From Candidatus Aerophobota bacterium (GTDB lineage: Bacteria > Aerophobota > Aerophobia > Aerophobales > AE-B3A), in the NCBI GenBank assembly GCA_004376485.1, contig SOJT01000096.1, forward strand, positions 1-17,308: 17,308 bases of DNA, in the 5' to 3' direction. Made by a program: the position numbers and the translations under genes. Positions 15,563-17,308 of the stretch are shown here, in pieces. Under the pieces are notes generated by a model. That model was not told the DNA's origin. It saw nothing but the letters and a program-made list of their open reading frames with translations, and did no database searches. Each line of letters starts with the position of its first letter. The stretch's first letter is position 1.

Positions 15563-15741
15563 AGAAATATATTAAGAATCTGTAGAAACAAGACATCTAT
15601 CCCACCTATAACTGCGGCAAAAATAATGATAGTGATAAGAACAATAAGAGTAGATCTTATGATTTCGGGCCGAGAAGGCCAGGTCACTTTTCTCATTTCA
15701 GCACTTACGGCTTTAAGAAAACCGCCTACCTTTTTAAACAT
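15556..15741 (-). CDS. secE: Preprotein translocase subunit SecE
   Basis: SecE clamps the SecY channel in the inner membrane and is essential for Sec secretion. The 61-residue protein is the short single-span form found in most bacteria outside the E. coli group. It has the amphipathic motif AEMRKVTWPSRPEIIRST at about residues 14-31, followed by one hydrophobic membrane segment (about 32-57) rich in Ile, Val and Leu. It sits between tRNA-Trp and nusG, the usual position. GAGGGAG lies just upstream of the ATG. The 42 bases between it and the tRNA hold a short hairpin and this ribosome binding site. Confidence 0.96.
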   Translation of the reverse strand: MFKKVGGFLKAVSAEMRKVTWPSRPEIIRSTLIVLITIIIFAAVIGGIDVLFLQILNIFLR

Positions 15742-15760
15742 TGTCTCCCTCTATTTCGAG

Positions 15761-15783
15761 CCCAGAGATCAAAATATCTTGGG
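15761..15783 (-). other. Short stem-loop directly 3' of tRNA-Trp
   Basis: On the minus strand CCCAAGAT and ATCTCTGGG can pair as eight base pairs with one bulged C around a six-base loop. The stem begins at the base after the tRNA discriminator. It has no following T-run, so it is not a terminator. It may guide tRNA 3' processing or protect the secE mRNA end after cleavage; that function is inferred. Confidence 0.4.
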
Positions 15784-15857
15784 CAGGCCCGGCAGGACTC
15801 GAACCCGCAACCGCCGGATTTGGAGTCCGGTGCTCTAGCCATTTGAGCTACGGACCT
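15784..15857 (-). tRNA. trnW: tRNA-Trp (anticodon CCA)
   Basis: A complete 74-base cloverleaf can be folded by eye. The seven-base acceptor stem AGGTCCG pairs with CGGGCCT through one T-G pair. The D stem is GCTC/GAGC, the anticodon stem CCGGA/TCCGG with loop CTCCAAA, and the T arm GCGGG-TTCGAGT-CCTGC. The anticodon is CCA, for tryptophan, and the discriminator is G, as usual for tRNA-Trp. The 3' CCA is not encoded; the bases after the discriminator are CCC, so CCA must be added enzymatically. Its position between rpmG and secE matches many bacteria. The first two bases are also the last two of the rpmG stop codon. Confidence 0.97.
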
Positions 15858-15996
15858 ATTTTTCTTTATGAAGAGTGTGCTTCCGACATCTCTTACAATA
15901 TTTTCTAAGATTCAGAGGGGATGTATCCTTGTTCCTGCTGGTGGTATAATTTCTCTCTTTGCACTCTGTACATATCAGAGTAACTATTTTCCTCAT
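15856..15996 (-). CDS. rpmG: 50S ribosomal protein L33, zinc-binding type
   Basis: L33 is a small 50S protein near the E site. The minus-strand frame opens at an ATG at 15994-15996 and encodes 46 residues, MRKIVTLICTECKERNYTTS and onward, ending HTLHKEK. It has two CxxC pairs (Cys9/12 and Cys34/37), so it is the zinc-ribbon form rather than the cysteine-free paralogue. The length is slightly below the usual 49-55. AAGGAA lies upstream, and the gene starts eight bases after the tuf stop. The TAG stop at 15856-15858 overlaps the tRNA-Trp 5' end by two bases, so tRNA maturation would cut inside this stop codon. Confidence 0.95.
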   Translation of the reverse strand: MRKIVTLICTECKERNYTTSRNKDTSPLNLRKYCKRCRKHTLHKEK

Positions 15997-16004
15997 GAGA
16001 TTCC

Positions 16005-17207
16005 TTACTCAATAATCTTCCCAACCACTCCGGCTCCTACTGTATGCCCCCCTTCTCTTATGGCAAATCTTAGACCCTGTTCCATAGCAATAGGAGTGAT
16101 GAGCTTAATGGTTAGCTTGACGTTATCTCCCGGCATGACCATCTCTACACCCTCAGGCAAGTTCACATCCCCTGTGACATCGGTAGTGCGGAAATAGAAT
16201 TGAGGACGATAGCCTTCGAAGAAAGGAGTATGTCTTCCTCCTTCCTCTTTAGTCAAGATATAGACTTCGGCCTCAAATTTGGTATGGGGAGTTATACTCC
16301 CAGGAGCGGCAAGAACCTGTCCCCTCTCCACCACTTCCTTTTCAATTCCCCTGAGAAGCACGCCAATATTATCGCCTGCCTGGGACTGTTCCAGGGTTTT
16401 TCTGAACATCTCCAGACCCGTAGCCACCGTCTTTTTGGTCTCAGTTGACATTCCTACTATTTCTACGGCATCCCCGATATTGATTTTTCCTCTCTCCATT
16501 CTTCCCGTAACCACCGTCCCTCTTCCTGTGATGGTGAAAATGTCCTCTATGGCCAGCAGGAAGGGCTTATCCACATCTCTTAGCGGAATAGGAATGTAAT
16601 CGTCTACGGCTCCTATGAGATCCAAGATGGGCTTACATTTGGGGCAGTCTTCTTTGCCACATCCGCACTGAATACATTGCAAAGCTGATCCAGCCACTAC
16701 GGGTATTTCATCTCCAGGAAATTCGTAATTTGACAAAAGCTCCCGGACTTCCAGTTCCACCAATTCTAGCAGCTCTTTATCTTCCACCTGATCTACCTTA
16801 TTCAAGAAAACTACTATGGCCGGAACATTTACCTGACGGGCTAATAGAATATGTTCCCTTGTTTGAGGCATGGCACCATCTGCAGCAGAAACCACCAAAA
16901 TAGCCCCATCCATCTGAGCTGCTCCAGTAATCATATTCTTGATGTAATCAGCATGCCCCGGACAATCTATGTGAGCGTAGTGTCTTTTTTCCGTTTCGTA
17001 TTCTGCGTGATAAATAGCAATAGTTAAACCTCTCTCTTTTTCCTCCGGAGCATTATCAATCTCCTCCAGAGTCAAGGCCTTAGCTAATCCCTTCTTTGAC
17101 AGAACCTGAGTAATGGCTGCTGTAAGAGTAGTTTTCCCATGATCCACGTGTCCAATGGTTCCAATGTTAATATGAGGTTTGGTCCGTACAAACTTTTCCC
17201 GTGCCAT
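16005..17207 (-). CDS. tuf: Elongation factor Tu with cysteine-rich G-domain insert
   Basis: EF-Tu delivers aminoacyl-tRNA to the ribosome as a GTP complex. The 400-residue protein has normal length and all GTPase motifs: GHVDHGKTT at 19-27, DCPGH at 81-85 with the catalytic His85, NKVD at 136-139 and SAL at 174-176. Domains II and III show ITGRGTVVTGR, HTPFFEGYRPQFYFRTTDVTG and GGHTVGAGVV. Two deviations are visible. Residues 178-191 hold five cysteines (C-x2-C-x-C-x4-C-x2-C), where E. coli has none in this loop. Switch I reads GLTIAIYH (60-67), where GITINTSH or GITINTAH is usual; Thr62 and His67 are kept. AAGGAGG lies nine bases upstream. It is the only tuf copy in the window and leads the operon. 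Confidence 0.98.
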   Translation of the reverse strand: MAREKFVRTKPHINIGTIGHVDHGKTTLTAAITQVLSKKGLAKALTLEEIDNAPEEKERGLTIAIYHAEYETEKRHYAHIDCPGHADYIKNMITGAAQMDGAILVVSAADGAMPQTREHILLARQVNVPAIVVFLNKVDQVEDKELLELVELEVRELLSNYEFPGDEIPVVAGSALQCIQCGCGKEDCPKCKPILDLIGAVDDYIPIPLRDVDKPFLLAIEDIFTITGRGTVVTGRMERGKINIGDAVEIVGMSTETKKTVATGLEMFRKTLEQSQAGDNIGVLLRGIEKEVVERGQVLAAPGSITPHTKFEAEVYILTKEEGGRHTPFFEGYRPQFYFRTTDVTGDVNLPEGVEMVMPGDNVKLTIKLITPIAMEQGLRFAIREGGHTVGAGVVGKIIE

Positions 17208-17216
17208 TTTTATCTC

Positions 17217-17223
17217 CCTCCTT
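17217..17223 (-). promoter_or_regulatory. Ribosome binding site of tuf
   Basis: AAGGAGG, a near-perfect anti-16S match within a purine-rich leader, lies nine bases before the tuf ATG, as expected for a very highly expressed gene. Confidence 0.8.
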
Positions 17224-17230
17224 TCTTCTT

Positions 17231-17264
17231 AGATATTCAAGGGATAGTGTTCCCTTGAATATCT
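17231..17264 (-). promoter_or_regulatory. Perfect 14-bp inverted repeat in the tuf leader
   Basis: AGATATTCAAGGGA and its exact reverse complement are separated by a six-base loop. In RNA this gives an uninterrupted 14-bp hairpin ending seven bases before the tuf ribosome binding site. On the minus strand it is followed by AAGAAGAAAG, so it is not an intrinsic terminator for the operon. It could be a leader hairpin that stabilises or regulates the mRNA, or a dyad-symmetric protein site. The inverted repeat is certain; its function is unknown. Confidence 0.65.
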
Positions 17265-17286
17265 TGATTTTTGGAAATCTTGCGCT

Positions 17287-17292
17287 CTTATA
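17287..17292 (-). promoter_or_regulatory. Possible -10 element for tuf
   Basis: TATAAG matches five of six bases of the sigma-70 type -10 consensus and would start transcription shortly before the leader hairpin. The matching -35 would fall at or just beyond the right edge, so it cannot be checked. The remaining bases 17265-17308 are AT-rich and show no gene. Confidence 0.3.
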
Positions 17293-17308
17293 AAGAACTT
17301 ACATTTTA

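Noticed and set aside
17231..17264. The inverted repeat upstream of tuf as an intrinsic terminator
   Set aside because: No T-run follows the stem on the minus strand. On the plus strand there is only a short T-run after a mismatch, and no plus-strand gene exists to terminate.
1..17308. A hidden defence, mobile or biosynthetic system
   Set aside because: Essentially every base is accounted for by core ribosomal, polymerase and translation-factor genes, with gaps of at most 42 bases apart from the tuf leader. No repeats of CRISPR type, transposase motifs or att-like duplications were seen.

Overview
The window is one uninterrupted block of bacterial core information-processing genes, all on the minus strand, so gene order runs from the right edge to the left: tuf, rpmG, tRNA-Trp, secE, nusG, rplK, rplA, rplJ, rplL, rpoB, rpoC, rpsL, rpsG, fusA, rpsJ, rplC, rplD, rplW, rplB and rpsS. 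This is the classical secE-nusG / L11-L1-L10-L12 / beta-beta' / str / S10 string joined head to tail. The last gene, rpsS, runs off the left edge. No plus-strand gene, mobile element, CRISPR array or rRNA is visible. No stretch without a gene exceeds 42 bases inside the string; the only non-coding flank is about 100 bases upstream of tuf.

The host is a bacterium of moderate GC content. A zinc-type L33, a cysteine-rich EF-Tu insert, and beta and beta' subunits that diverge at normally invariant motifs would fit an anaerobic, deep-branching or candidate-phylum lineage. That is an inference; I could not place the organism. The string resembles the arrangement I remember from deltaproteobacteria, except that tuf is missing between fusA and rpsJ.

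Right region (about 15000-17308): EF-Tu, L33, a tRNA-Trp embedded in the operon, SecE and NusG. A perfect 14-bp inverted repeat lies in the presumed tuf leader. Middle region (about 5940-15000): the stalk proteins L11, L1, L10 and L7/L12, then both large RNA polymerase subunits. Left region (1-5914): S12, S7, EF-G, then S10, L3, L4, L23, L2 and S19. Short gaps and stop/start overlaps suggest a single polycistronic unit with translational coupling, supplying ribosome, RNA polymerase and translation factors together.

Most of the window is ordinary in gene content. The unusual features lie inside the proteins. (1) L7/L12 has a 76-residue Lys/Glu/Pro-rich N-terminal extension built from a period-4 repeat. 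(2) RpoC has about 37 extra residues in the F-loop next to the bridge helix, with a Gly-Gly-Gly substitution at the start of that helix; RpoB has a divergent fork loop 2. (3) EF-Tu has a five-cysteine insert and an altered switch I. (4) The rpmG stop codon shares two bases with the tRNA-Trp 5' end. I see no new stand-alone system such as a defence or biosynthetic locus.
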